Assembly (NCBI GenBank): GCA_025642065.1
Contig: JAODUP010000159.1
Coordinates: 234,501-298,500, forward strand
Source: Paralvinella palmiformis
Lineage: Eukaryota > Annelida > Polychaeta > Terebellida > Alvinellidae
Length of the DNA: 64,000 nucleotides
Direction of reading: 5' to 3'
Below, one piece after another: positions 44,041 to 56,719 of this stretch. The position numbers and the translations under genes were made by a program. The notes beneath the pieces were generated by a model. It searched no databases, was not told the origin of the DNA, and saw only the letters and a program-made list of their open reading frames with translations. Within the stretch, counting starts at the first letter, position 1, and each line of letters opens with the position of its first letter.

Positions 44041-44489
44041 CAATCGTTTTAATGTGAGCCGATACACGTCAAAGTAGAAAATGCTTAAGGTAAGCTGATG
44101 TTTATATATATTTACTTCAAGAATTTTGACTTGACTTATAAGTCTTATTTTATAAAACTCCACATTAGTTAGGTCTAGACTAGTTTGTTTCTGGTGTTAA
44201 AGTAGGTTCTAAACTCTAGATGGTATTGGCTATTACTTGAATGTGAATAAGTAGGTCTACTCACAGTTGTACACGGTGTCGTTTGTCGTGACAGTTATAA
44301 ATAGAAATATAGTTTGGCTTCAAACTAGTCTACTCTCAACCAAATCTCAAATTTATATGCCTATCCTTAGTCCTACCAGTGACAGTTACTCAGACTCAGT
44401 ACACTGACTAGTTTGAATCTTTGATAGTTTTTGTTTTATGACATTTATGTTATCTTATAAATCTTACGTTTACAACATTTTCGGTGTTC

Positions 44490-44600
44490 CATTGCTATTC
44501 GCACAGTGGTTAGAAAATTATGTTGCAAATCTGCAGACTGTGTGTTCAAATCTGACTCATACCTGTCATGTGTTTGTGAGATGTTTGCCAAAGGCAAAGG
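44490..44600 (+). mobile_element. Possible tRNA-like SINE head
   Basis: GCACAGTGGTTAGAAAATTATG followed after about 25 bases by GTGTTCAAATCTGAC, which resembles boxes A and B. The following ATGTGTTTGTGAGATGTTTGCC is like the junction seen in family B at 54165. Diverged. Confidence 0.4.
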
Positions 44601-44609
44601 AGTTGCTAT

Positions 44610-47600
44610 TCAGCCAAATGTCTCAGATTTGACCAGTGCTATGGTTAAATAAACCAATCGACCAAACAATTGTTGTGATGTGTGTTATAATTATAATAAG
44701 ACCCACAAAGATGGTTCTCAGATTGTTGGCACCTTGTGTTACAGAACTGGACCAATAACTGAATAAGTGCATTCTGTCAGCTATTGGTCCAACACTTTCC
44801 AGTTTGCCTGCACACTTAAATGTATACATGCATGGGTCACAGACTCACAGTTATTATAATAGCACCTCTATGCATGTATCTTTCAGTTTGTTGTCAGCTA
44901 CAAATGAAGCTGTGTGTTGTAAGATGTGTTTTGTTTTTGAGCTCCCAAATAATATTCATTGCAGTATCAGACAATCGTGTAGATTAGTGTATGGATACTA
45001 GGGGGATGGGAGGAAATATCCACAGTATACTTCAATGAAGCATATCCATCACCATGCATGCTAATCACACATTTAGAACTTTACTACTTTGGGAATAAAT
45101 GTAAATATATTTGCTTCCCTGAGTAAAAGTGAGGGAGTTAGAGCATTTTAAACAAAATTAAATCTTATTAATACTCATAGATTAGTTTCAGTAATACGAT
45201 TTCATGTTGTATATTTTGTGAACTCGTATATAAAATATGTGTATAGACACAGAATAGCATGATTTAAGTTTAATGGACGAATTGGTTTATTTGTATTCAT
45301 TGCCTACATTAGTAAAAGATTAGTGCCATAAATATAGTCACTTAATATGCTATCCAGCAGTTAGTGCCACACCAATAGCACATTAGCAACTTTTCTGATA
45401 GTGTACTGGAGTAAGTAAGTAAGATTTGTTACTGTTAGCACTGCAGATATGCACAAAGAGAGTGCTCAAGCTTTAGCTGCTGCAGAACAAGTCTGAACCA
45501 ATAGCAACAGCCTTTATGTTAACTTAGTATGTTAACTTTTATATCAATATTAGTTATATAAATGAATGTGAATATCCTGGTTTATCATTTAAGGAAGTGT
45601 ATATGTGTGTGTGCAGCTACAAATTATCAGGATCAAATATATAAGTTCATATAAAACTTTCAACATCTGTCGATGCTAATCTGATCAATCATTTTATATC
45701 AGACTTACAACTACAGACATTCATTCTGTCTCAAGTTTGTGAGATGGTTTGTCACTGATGGCAGATGTACACTATTTAATAATAATATGCTTATAATCAG
45801 GCAGAGCAAACTGACTTGTTACAGTTAATTTCTTTGTATACGGTTTAATAATGGTGAGAATAAGTGAACTAAAATAAAAAAGGAAAATTCCTTTACCTGG
45901 CTCCTCATGCCTAAACATCTAGATGTGGATATGCCTTCCAGTATATAGCATGTGTGTAATATGAAAATATCCATATGTGTAATAAATCTATATTTTCTTC
46001 TCACTCAGTATTCATAAATATTGATTATTATGCAACAATCCATCTATCCAGAATATGTGGTGATAATGACTGAATAATAGGTGATGATGTGGCTCTCTCA
46101 AGTGGACATAAACGGAAACATCCAAAGCTAACAACAGCTTGATATTTTTGGTTATTATTATTTTTGTTGTCTTTTAAATCAACTGTGAAATATGGCCAAT
46201 TACTGGATTAGTATTGGAAAATCTGCACGTAGTTGTGAGGTAAAGGTATTAATTCATGCATTTCTATGTCGTATAACAGCAAGGTTGGAGATGACATATT
46301 TATCAACTTTGATTTAAGTACCTCAATTTAGCCCCTAAACCACTCCATGACATCTCCAATTAATTTTCTGAATATTTCCGATTTCCATGTGTAAACTGTT
46401 AGGAGCTCTGTTGTTGATCTGAATATTTAGAAGGTGGGCTAAACTTCCGCTGAGGGTGTGCGTACTGAAGAGCCAAGGGTTGATGTTTTGTTTGTTTACA
46501 ATCAGCTGTCAGAATGGAAATCCGCAATATCCAAGTGTTCTGAAATGATAGATTCCCTCCATATCAGGATCACCGGGTATCTCAAGAATGGCCAGTGGTA
46601 AAGTAAATAGTATGGATCCATGGGTAGTTCTCAGCCCTGGCAAGGTTCAAACAACTGATGTTTTTAATATTTTGAGCAAAATTGCTGTTAATGGACGAAT
46701 CTGCCCAACTCAGTTGGTAAAAGCTTTATCTTAAACAGTTAAAGCTTTCAGATAGTATTGTAAATATGGGTTAGTGCCTTGTTAGTTTGAGACAATTATT
46801 TATATTCTCTCTGGATACTAGTTGCACCGGTCACTGGGACCATGGCTAGAGCAGCTTACAGTCCATTAATTAATTTATGTATTTGCTGTTAATATCACAT
46901 TTTATTATTAAGTTTTATTTAAGTCTCTATTGTATTAACTACATTGTTCATTCATTGTGCATCAGTGTTAACTAATTAGTTTTAATTCAATGTTAGGTTC
47001 ACTGATTGGCCATCCTTGGATATATGGTTGTACTACAAATAAAGAATTGAGACATTACAGTCAATATAAAATTATAATAATAATAATATAATTTTATATA
47101 AAGCCTTAATGAACCATAGTTGTTCTTGGGTGCTTCATGCTGAGAATAGAATTGAAACATGTCCTGGTTCACATAGGACAAACAAATTATATAAATATAC
47201 AGATACAGCAGTTTGTAGAAGTTATAAATATGCTAATTTAAATGTGTGCATTTTATCTTTAAGGACCTTAAAAATATTTCTTTATTTGTTGCAAGTTTAA
47301 TAGGCAACTTATTTTGCAGCCTTGAGGAGCTGATGCTCCGAAATATCACAACACAAGTAAACAATATTGGTGAATGTGGTACGTTAACCATCCAGTGTTA
47401 GAAATGATGACCACTGAGAGAGAGAGTTTATTCTTGTTGTTTAACATACTGGCTTATAACTGCTGCTATATGCAATATGTTCCTTTCCCATGGTCCTTAT
47501 ACCAGCAACCACAGAGACTAACCAGTGTTTCTCCTTACTCCAATCTTAGATGTACTTTGTACTCTCGTTTTACTTTCATAAATAGATTATTTACTCTTGA

Positions 47601-48890
47601 CCTGGTTAATGGAGAAAACAACCTTGAAGAAATCAAGGTTGATGTTCAGAGAATTTCATCAACCTTGAAGAAATCAAGGTTGATGTTCAGAGAATTTCAT
47701 TTTTTTTTACAATGTTCAGGAAATGATCTAAATATTTTGCTACATAAAGACGACTTCCATCTATCAATAGATATACTCATATAGCATTGTGTATTGGGTA
47801 AATTTATTAAAGTATCTATACTGATTGAGTGACAATTTATATTACGGCTTCTTATGCGACTCTTTGCTGCTATCCAGAGAAGATACTTGTTTAAGTCACT
47901 GATATTTCGTCTCTAAGGTTCAACTGTAGCTTTTATTTATTCCCAGATCAGATATATATATATATCTGGCAGTTTGTGTCCCTTGTTTTATTGATCTGTG
48001 GGAGTGCGATGCCATTTTCTAATGTTGGGTGTCTGTTGTTTATGAGTGAGGTTAAAAATAGGCAAAGGAATAGTACTTATAATGTAATATAATACTAATA
48101 GGTTTAACGAAGTGTACTTACCAGCTGCAGCTAGTCCAAGGCACCTGTGATATGAAGTAACCTAATCAGAAATGTTAAATAATCAATATTGTTTGTCAGA
48201 TAAATCACACAGTGCTGAAACATTAGTGCCTTTAACACACTCACCAGACTCCCAACTTATTAATCAGCTAATCTATTTGACTAACAAAAGTAGCATTGAG
48301 GTTTATACGCTTTTCTCTGATCACTGATTCTTATGTTAGAGATCAACCCATTTTACATGATAACAAATCAATAGAGATAATATCGTTAGGAACGCGCTCA
48401 TTAACAACAGACAACCCCCCCCGACCCCGGGATCTTAAATACCATTATATAAGATAATACTAACAAAATATAGTTACTGTTGATTGGATTTATATATATT
48501 ACTACGTGGAAGAAGACTAACTGCGAAGCAACAACTTTTTTATTTTTTGGTTTGTTGTCGTCGTCATTTTCTGAAGTCCTCCGACATCAGTAGAGTTGAA
48601 GCTAGTAGTTATTATTGTTAGAAGAACAGTTAATTGGTTTATTTTGATTCCAGATTTCACTCAACGGTTGAGTTGGTTGATGTCAACCCCCCCCCGGCCC
48701 CCGGATTGAGCTAAATTAGGCGAAACGGTTAAATAAACGTGATCGTATCGCACCAATTCTTCAACCACTACATTTGGTTACCTGTTAGACAGCGTAACCA
48801 TTTCAGGATTTTTTTTTAACAACTTATTAATCTATCAATGATATGACACCCGAATAGCGGTGTGAACTGGCGTCCATTTGAGAAAGTCAT
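44610..48890. other. Long stretch without recognised genes
   Basis: Less microsatellite-rich than the rest. Open frames here (for example 44804-45001 and 47374-47784) have no family features. Seen: a 41-bp tandem duplication at 47619-47700, C-runs near 48415 and 48690, and the phrase CCTTGAGGAGCTGATGCTCCGAAAT at about 47320, which resembles LINE/retroelement 3' regions. Confidence 0.6.
47619..47700 (+). repeat. 41-bp tandem duplication containing a perfect inverted repeat
   Basis: Two identical 41-bp units starting CAACCTTGAAGAAATCAAGG at 47619 and 47660. Each includes ACCTTGA-AGAAA-TCAAGGT, a 7-bp-arm hairpin. Confidence 0.85.
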
Positions 48891-48919
48891 CCCGGAAACT
48901 CAGGTCTGTAGATATTAGA

Positions 48920-49125
48920 AATGCGTGGTCTCTTGAAAATTTTAAATTCGTTCTAAATCCACACCTGGTCAAGGTGCAGCTTTCATGGATAAATACTAAT
49001 TATCGTTTAAATGTCTTATAGGGTTTTTACAGATACTTTATTTGAGTTATCACTGTACAAGGCCTTTGACTGGGTCCTGCTTAAGTAAGGGTGCTTTATT
49101 AAATATATATTATTATTATTATAAA
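48920..49125 (+). mobile_element. LINE 3' end fragment with (ATT)n tail
   Basis: AATTTTAAATTCGTTCTAAATCCACACCTGG reads as a LINE C-terminus (FKFVLNPHL), followed by AGGGTTTTTACAGATACTTTATTTGAGTTATCACTGT and TTTATTAAATATATATTATTATTATT. The same 3' block is at 4256-4345. Confidence 0.55.
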
Positions 49126-49129
49126 CACC

Positions 49130-50680
49130 GGTGATGAAATGTTACTTTATGGCTACTTTTGTCCTTATGGTTGGCTTAATGAATTAAGTGACCTAATGAG
49201 CCGATGTATGAAATTAAACACCCTATTCAGACATGCTATTGCTATACCAGACTTTCAAACCTGGATGCTATAGGTCTGACACCAAGTACATTAACTGTTG
49301 GATAATTAGAGGCACCAGGCCAGAGCATCATTGGTGGCATACACAAGTTTTAAAATCACTTATTATTATGATTGATTTATGTGTGTGTGTTATAACTCCG
49401 AACTGTTACCAAAAATGTGTGTGTGTATATCCCAGTCAAGTCAGGTTTATTGTAAGAAATGCCTGATGTTAACAGTATCATAGGGTCTGATTGTTGTTTT
49501 TCTGTTAAAAATTCTCTATTTAATCTTATGGCTAGCAAGTAACCAGAGTTAGCTAAAAGTTGAGCTAAATAGTTACCTATTCATAAATGTAACATTAAAT
49601 ATATAATTTAAATATAATTATATTTACATATTGTTCGGTTCAGTAAAGTGGGTGTACATGTTGATGTCCTTAAGGTCATTATTATCTGGATGAGTGGGTA
49701 GCATCTTATCTCAGTCAGGTTTTTAAATTTCAGGTCAATGTTTAAATTTAAATATCTATCTATTTTATGGTCATCACATAAGTATAGATAGCATTTGTAA
49801 TTTACATTAGACATGCTTTTAGGTGTATAAATTCATTCAATAAAGTACACATGTATCTGTGAGATAGGAGTCCTTTTTATATCACAGCTGGTCAAAGTTG
49901 AACAATGTTCAACCTTGCATTGCAGCATGCCACAAAACATGCATAATCATGATTACATGACACAACATGTCCAAACAGGTTTTATTACGTAAAATGTTTT
50001 CTTTGGGGAAAAACACTAATCTTTACATCTGATTCATAAATCTAACAAATTCTTTCTCGGTTATAATTACCGAAGCAAGAGCAGTCAGAGTCAGCAAAAT
50101 AGTAAACATATGAAAGTGGCCCATGTCCACGTGACTGATCCCTGTAGAACCTTCCTTAAAAATGCTCTAAGCTGTGAACAAAATATTTAAAAGACTGTCC
50201 AGTCTACTTGTTCTGACCATTCTATTTATAAATGGAAGTTTGTGATTTATTATTTTTAAGAATTGTTATCGTTTATATTTCACATTACAATTACAACTAA
50301 TAATAATGATGATACTGTATATACATTGTATTATTAGATCACAAAGACACTTGGTCATTTATTAAGTAGATACTGTTCAGTAGATATAGAGTCTCCACTG
50401 TCAAATTGAAAAACAATTGTTCCATAATGGGACAGATGTATATAATATTATGTTACTTGTATTAATTTTATTAGCATTTATTTTATTTGATCACATAATG
50501 TATTTCTATTTCATCCATCCATTAATTTGTAACAGTAGACATTTTGTGGTATTTAGTATTGTCATTTAACTGGTTACTGACAGCAGTCACATTAAAAACA
50601 AAAGATTCTCTGCACGATTAAAAAAAATTTGATTAAATGTATCATTTTAATTGTAAACAATTGTGAATACCGGATCTGAT
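49130..50680. other. Intergenic DNA, no gene recognised
   Basis: Anonymous AT-rich sequence with short unassigned open frames. Confidence 0.6.
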
Positions 50681-50685
50681 ACTGT

Positions 50686-50687
<2 letters not shown>

Positions 50688-50740
<53 letters not shown>
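50688..50740. repeat. (CA)n microsatellite
   Basis: About 25 perfect CA units. Confidence 0.95.
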
Positions 50741-50743
<3 letters not shown>

Positions 50744-51091
50744 TAAATAAGTTACAATTATGGCACTTTTTGATAAATATCTTACGATATGCCATAATAT
50801 TAATTCATTGTGCTGTAACACATTCCGATGAACCCTGACTGGTAAACATTATTTTGTCATCTCACAGTCCGTGATATTGAAACTCCGGGAGTTTTTGTTG
50901 TCTGTGGGAGGTTCGGTGTCCTGATTAGTGTTTATATTGATCCATTATAGACTGGTGTCTGAGGTCCAAGTCTAAAAGTAGACTAATAATAATCATGGCA
51001 GCTGAGACAGCTGACAGTATGATGACTGTTGAATATTGTTTATGCTTGTTGTTAACTATTGTTGATTGTCAAGTAGCTGATGTTACTGCAG

Positions 51092-51243
51092 CGTGTGTGT
51101 GTGTGTGTGTGTGTCAGAGAGAGAGAGAGAGAGACACACCCAGAGAGAGAGAGAGACACACACACAACCAGAGACAGAGAGACACACAGAAAGAGGGAGA
51201 CACACTCACACACAGAAAGAGAGAGAGACACACACACACACAT
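51092..51243. repeat. Compound (GT)n-(GA)n-(CA)n microsatellite with CAGAGA units
   Basis: GT run, then alternating GAGA and CACA blocks (CACACCCAGAGAGAGAG and similar units of about 26-30 bases). Open frames reading RERERETHTH-like repeats are artefacts. Confidence 0.9.
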
Positions 51244-51249
51244 TGCTAC

Positions 51250-53220
51250 AACAAAGTATAAAAAGCGAAATAATCATTACTACTTAAGCTTTGGTGGCAT
51301 CATAAACAAAACAATATTATCATTGGACGTGAAAATGACAACCATAAAGGCCAGTGATATTACTGTATACCGGAATATTTATATAACGTTTGTCTGAATC
51401 TTAGATATAAATTATCTTTAAAACCCGCAGATATTATTTTTATTTACGTTGGCTTAAAGACCATAATATAATTATTGATTTAGCTGTACCATTGAACCAC
51501 CACCTCTAATCATATAGAGTATTGTAATATGGCTATTATCCTTTTCAGTTTTTTTGTGGTATTTAGAAGTTGCAGTTCTTCTATAAAGGAATTACGCCCA
51601 GAGCTATTTGGGTTGGATCATTTACAACAATGGAGGACCTTTTTACATGATGGCCCCGATTGTGTGTATTGTATTATAACAATAGGCTGTTGTGATGATT
51701 TCATCGTGTACTATCTGTTTTTTTTCTTAATCTTATGCGAAGCTAATTAAAGTATTATTTTATCGATCAAAAATGGTTTATTCAGGATCTGTTACAAATG
51801 AGCTTTTTTGTTGTAAAAAAACAACAAACCCAACAACATTGTATGTTACAATTACATAGTACACCAGAGCCGCATGCATACACATACATACAAATCACTA
51901 CACGCGCAGTGCATCCAGGGCCGTCTCCGTGGTCTAACTATTAGCACGATTGGCCACAGATCTATAGTTTAAAATTATTAGTTTGCCTTTTTGAGATGGC
52001 AGCAGGATGTACCGACTAGATGTACCAACTTGCCGTGTAAATAATGTCAAAGTATATATATATATAATAAAATATTATATTTAGATATTGATTCTAGATA
52101 AAAAAAGTTGTATCAAAAGATATATTAATGTACTGAGAACAAGTGGTTATGATGTACACATGTAATACAATACTAGAAACATATAAATTATGTTACCAAG
52201 CTACATGTGAAAGCTACTAATATATATATATATATAAATATTGTGTGTGTGTGTGAGCTTTGAAGCAGTAATCCATCTTAGGACATGGTCAGATGAGCCT
52301 GAAGACAAGCTCTTTCGAAATGCAATTCCAGATGGTCCTCCAAGGACGTTTACCTCATGTTGTGCCACAGCGTCATTGAGGAATATTAGACGTCATTGTT
52401 GTACTAAATAAAAACCTCTACATGTATGTAACTGTCATGCATCTAGATGGAAAGAAATTGCATTATAATTATATCACAAACGTGTACATACTTGCAATAA
52501 GAATTTTTACTGGAGTTATTAATAATGTATGGTTTATATCTGACTCTTCTTTGAGGCAAATCAAATCTAATGTAATTACATATATTACATGGTAGAACAG
52601 TCGGCATGTTCCTATGTTTAAAATTAATGGGACTTAATCAGTAGGGATTCTCATGTAAAATGATAGTGATCAAATTCAATTAGTCTGATTATATTTTGAG
52701 GTATTTTTATGAGGAAAAGGAGGTGTGAATATGCAAAACATTATATAAATATCTGTCTGTCTGTCTGTCTAGATCCATAACTAATATTCAGACTGCTGGC
52801 TAACTACCCTAGAAGCTTGTTGTCACAAATAAATTAGATTTAATCTGTCTTTATGGTAATATACATACAAGTCATTTAAAATGTTATTTTAAACCTGAGA
52901 GAATTGGTCCTTTAAATGGATCATTTGAGTTTTGGTTGGGTTTGAGGTTATTAGTATTCTGGATGTGTTTACTACCATTACACCGGGTGAAGCAGGGTGT
53001 ACAAACAGGATTGTACTGTACTCGGCCAGCCTAGATGCTAAGCATAATGTCAGAGCTTCAGTAGTACTGTCAGAGTATCACTTTTTTCAGGTCCATTGTT
53101 TAAGATCTGTGATCGAAATTAAAACATTCTGGTGGATTCAATGATTGATTGATTTTATTCAGGATTCATTTCTTAAATGTATACGTCATTTAATAGCTTA
53201 TACAGCGACCTTACTGAACT
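51250..53220. other. Intergenic DNA, no gene recognised
   Basis: Contains a SINE A head at about 51918-51975 (CCGTCTCCGTGGTCTAAC...TTGGCCACAGATC), short TA runs at 52055 and 52220, and four TCTG units at 52755-52771. Nothing else was recognised. Confidence 0.55.
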
Positions 53221-53224
53221 GTGC

Positions 53225-53310
53225 AGGTACTCTTATAGCCCAGTGATTACAGCTCTGGTACAAATCTCCAGATTAAGAGTTGAATCCGACTCGGATGCCG
53301 GTGTTTATGG
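53225..53310 (+). mobile_element. tRNA-like SINE head upstream of a SINE A copy
   Basis: CTTATAGCCCAGTGATTACAGCTCTGG (box A region) and GAGTTGAATCCGACTCGG (box B-like). It abuts the SINE A copy that starts near 53332. Confidence 0.5.
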
Positions 53311-53331
53311 GGTGTTTCTCCTTTCTTACTG

Positions 53332-53512
53332 TAATCTATGGTCTAACTGGTAGCACGTTTGGCCACTGAGATCCAAACCACCTGAGTTCAAATACCAGCA
53401 TGGGCATGTCTGTAGGGTGTTTCATCTTTTACCTTGCCTCATTACCTTTGGACGTGGCTCAGCCCATTCAGCCTACCTTGTGCACAAAAATGGCCGCCAA
53501 ACATCTTTACCA
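53332..53512 (+). mobile_element. SINE family A, nearly full length, diverged
   Basis: CTATGGTCTAACTGGTAGCACG and GAGTTCAAATACCAGCATGGGC (head), TGTAGGGTGTTTCATC, CATTACCTTTGGACGTGGCTC, CCTACCTTGTGCACAAA and GCCAAACATC (tail). Confidence 0.75.
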
Positions 53513-54084
53513 TACGGCAACTTTGATTGTAGATTTTACTTAATTAAGAACACTAGACTTTGTTGACCTCTTGTTGATATCACTATTATTATTATACTAT
53601 TTGCAGCCATATTATTATTATGTCTATAACCTAAGGTTCGGATAGGCATTTTCATGAGAAAAGAAATAGTTAGCTGAAACCGATAAAATATTATTCGTTT
53701 TGTATTCTGTTTAAATCAGGTTATTAATGGATGAATGTGTATACCTAATAGAACATTACTGTTACTTCTGAGTTAATATTGCTGCATGTTTTCTCAACGC
53801 TTTTGTCCTAATTGATAAATAGTTGTCAAGAAATGGAAGAATTGTTAAATAAAGACTATAACAAGATCATTGCTCTGTTTGCTCGTATGACCTTGGAGAT
53901 CTCTGTCGAACGTAGATCAACCAATTATTAATTAAACAGGTTATTGAATAGGTAGTGCAGTGTTTGGGGTTTTATGACGGAAAATCGTTTTTTGGAATTA
54001 TTGGGTATAATATTGTTTTTGCGACGTTTATGGAGCCAAACCGGGATCCGTGTGCAAGAGAGTTGAGGTTACGACGATGGCGTA

Positions 54085-54320
54085 TAACTGGTCCAATGGC
54101 TTAGTGGTTTGAGTAATACCACACAAGGCACCGGGTCAGGGCTCAAATGCTAGTCATGCCTGTGTTTGTGGGATGTTAACCTTAGGGCTCCGTCCATCCG
54201 AAACAACTGGCAAGGTTTCCTCTGTTATAAATTCTAAATCTGTTTAGAATTAGTCTCCCACCGTGGAGGTTAGCTATGAATAATTGATTATCTGTGTATC
54301 CCTCACTGGGGAATCACTGG
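54085..54320 (+). mobile_element. tRNA-derived SINE, family B
   Basis: GGTCCAATGGCTTAGTGGTTTGAG (box A region) and GGGCTCAAATGC (box B), then AACTGGCAAGGTTTCC, AAATTCTAAATCTGTTTAGAATTAGTCTCC and ATGAATAATTGATTATCTG, matching 21127-21297. Confidence 0.7.
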
Positions 54321-54592
54321 AGTTAATTGAGAACGCTTCCATATCACTGTCGGTAATGATCTTTGTCGCAGATATGCAGATCTAAGTTTGAATCCTATCG
54401 TTAGCTGTGTCCGAGGGATATTTCATCTCGTCACTCGTTTGCCAGATTCCCCGAGTGTGACTGGTGTAAAGTATAAACAAATAAATCATCCGGAGACAGT
54501 GGGAAGAGAGATAGAAATGAGCCATTGGTATAGTTAAGTAGCCATTTAAAAATAAACGCCATTCAAATTTGTATTATAATATTTAAAGGGGG

Positions 54593-54775
54593 CCTCCGTG
54601 GTCTAGCGGTAGCGTGTTGGACCACATATCACTACCACCCGTGTTCGAATCTCGATGTGGGTATATCTGAAGGTTGTTTCATCTTTGACTTCGCTTCATT
54701 ACCTTTGGAGGTCGCTCGGCTCATTTAGCCTACCATGTGCACTAAAGTGGCCATAAAACACCAATCATCTTATAA
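54593..54775 (+). mobile_element. SINE family A, full-length copy
   Basis: GGCCTCCGTGGTCTAGCGGTAGCG, GTTCGAATCTC (box B, 54643-54653), GAAGGTTGTTTCATCTTTG, CATTACCTTTGGAGGTCGC, CCTACCATGTGCAC and CATAAAACACCAATCATC. This is the best-preserved plus-strand copy in the window. Confidence 0.85.
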
Positions 54776-55518
54776 TATTTGTTGGCCTGATGACGCGCAT
54801 AAAGAAGAAGGTGGCGGTTAATTTCTAGGTCTCCGAGTAACCAATATTTCAATGTTCCAGGCTATCCATGAATATCAGATTATGACTATTGCTCGTTGGT
54901 GTCCATTATTATGTTGTAGAATACCGATCTGACTCGCGGTTAATTATTACAACTCAGATATTTATTAGTAGCTATTTTTTTATGGTAATCGGCCTTAATA
55001 TAAACAGAAATGGTTAAGAGACTATAGACGGTGAATATCAATAATAAAGAAAGAATCTCTTACTTGGTGGAAACGAATCTACTGTACTAAGATGTGTTTT
55101 AAACGTGTTGACAATGCGTCAACACAGATATTTGTCGACGTCGTCTAATAGGTCAACAAAGGTATTCGGTCTCTTGGTAACCTGATATATTACAAAGCTC
55201 GAACTTTTTCATTTGGCATCAGTGCAGTTCCTCTTCTTTATCGTACTGACCTTTATTATACTGATCCCGGAGGTAGTGCACCTTTAAGTGGAGTCTTCAT
55301 GGATAGCATCCTCATTGTCATTCTGGAGTTTTGCGCTGTTAAGTGTTATTGTGTGTTTGTTGTACGAACGGTTCGAAGGAAAACCTTATGGGCTTCAGGA
55401 TTAGTTGTTGTATGAAAAAGCTTTGTATTTTTGTTAATTCATGAAACTTTATTTTAAGTGATCGAGTTCGTTTTAGCCATTAGCATCACAATTAACTACG
55501 TAGTACTAGTAGTAGTAG

Positions 55519-55600
55519 GGCGCCTCAGTGGTCTAACTGGTAGCGCGTTGGATCACAGATCACTTAACCGCCCGAGTTCGAATCTCGGTGTGGGCATATC
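55519..55600 (+). mobile_element. SINE family A head only
   Basis: GGCGCCTCAGTGGTCTAACTGGTAGCGCG, GAGTTCGAATCTCGGTGTGGGC. It stops right at the left target duplication of the next, antisense SINE. Confidence 0.75.
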
Positions 55601-55616
55601 ATTAATGTGTGAATGA

Positions 55617-55804
55617 GATGATGATTGATGTTTCACAGCCACTTTTGTGGACATGGTAGGCTAAATGGGCCGAGCGACCTCCAAGGATAATGAGACGAAG
55701 CGAAAGACGAAACAACCTTCAGATGTGCCCACACCGGGATTCGAACACGGGTGGTAATGATCTGTGGTCCAACACGCTACCGCTAGACCACTGAGGCGCC
55801 CCCA
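55617..55804 (-). mobile_element. SINE family A, full-length antisense copy with 14-bp TSD
   Basis: Flanked by TAATGTGTGAATGA at 55603-55616 and 55805-55818. On the minus strand it runs from GGCGCCTCAGTGGTCTAGCGGTAGCG through box B (GTTCGAATCCC) and the family body to TGTGAAACATCAATCATCATC. Its high similarity to the other full copies and the intact duplication suggest a fairly recent insertion. Confidence 0.85.
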
Positions 55805-56157
55805 TAATGTGTGAATGAAGCTAATAAAATAAATAGACGCTTTTTGGCTGCTCAAAAGTGGATAAGACACACTGATGACTTTATTGGGATTTAAAACAAA
55901 ATATATTCAACTATTTTGATGAATCGGTTTGTGTACTCACTGTTTGAGGTCATCTTGATTTATATATCCCGGTATTGTGTGTGTTCCAATAATGCCCACT
56001 TCGGGAACAGAATTCAGCTGTCTGACTGAGAGGTGTCTGTCATTATTGCGTTAACGTCGGATAGTGTGACGGTGACACATAAAATGATATCGGATGTCTT
56101 CCTCGAAGATGCGGAACATTCGTTTTCTATCTGAATCCGGCGATGTTCCTCCTGTGA

Positions 56158-56212
56158 TGTGATGATGATGATTGGTGTATTACGGCCACTTTTGTGGACG
56201 TGGTAGGCTCCA
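56158..56212 (-). mobile_element. SINE family A 3' tail fragment
   Basis: (GATGAT)n, TTGGTGTATTACGGCCACTTTTGTGGACGTGGTAGGCT corresponds to the tail and last 40 bases of SINE A in reverse orientation. Confidence 0.65.
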
Positions 56213-56438
56213 TCCTCCTGTGATGTATGTAGGAGGCAGTGAAACCTCAGTGAAAGGGAACAATCTATGCCAGCACACACACACACATACAATTTCTTGT
56301 TGTTGACAAATTACTAGTTATTAGCTATCATTGTATAGTATATCTCTGTTAGAAACATTATAATTTTGGCAGGCGGCTTGTTTAAAAAAAACACTAAAAC
56401 TGTGACTCTTGGTAAACATGTATATTTGTTTGTGTTAT

Positions 56439-56442
<4 letters not shown>

Positions 56443-56474
<32 letters not shown>

Positions 56475-56674
56475 GAGGGGGGGGGGACTTTTGGGTGTCA
56501 TAATATTTAGGCGGATCCTGTATACTATTTCATAATTATTAGATTATACACCTGGATTAAAACAGTTTGGAAGAGAATAGAACTTGATTAAGTATTTTGG
56601 TAAGTAATTATGTTATAAAATGTAATAGCATATATATAACAAGTTGACTGAGTGATTTTCTCACACACACTCTC

Positions 56675-56712
<38 letters not shown>
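56443..56712. repeat. (CT)n-(GT)n, G-run and (CA)n/(GT)n/(GA)n microsatellites
   Basis: Runs at about 56443-56485 (CT then GT then a G-run) and 56664-56711 (CACA, CTCT, GTGT, GAGA). Confidence 0.9.
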
Positions 56713-56713
<1 letters not shown>

Positions 56714-56719
56714 TAATCT

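Noticed and set aside
44050..44091. Possible first exon of another gene (ATGCTTAAG before GTAAGC)
   Set aside because: Only three codons, no promoter motif and no downstream exon that could be recognised; a donor-like GTAAGC is common by chance.
47374..47784. 136-codon open frame
   Set aside because: It spans a recent 41-bp tandem duplication and a T-run, has no domain features, and its composition matches surrounding intergenic DNA.
55170..55410. About 75 open codons without a long ATG-initiated frame, containing PLLYRTDLYYTDPGG
   Set aside because: No family features, no clear acceptor and donor in phase with a partner exon; probably chance.
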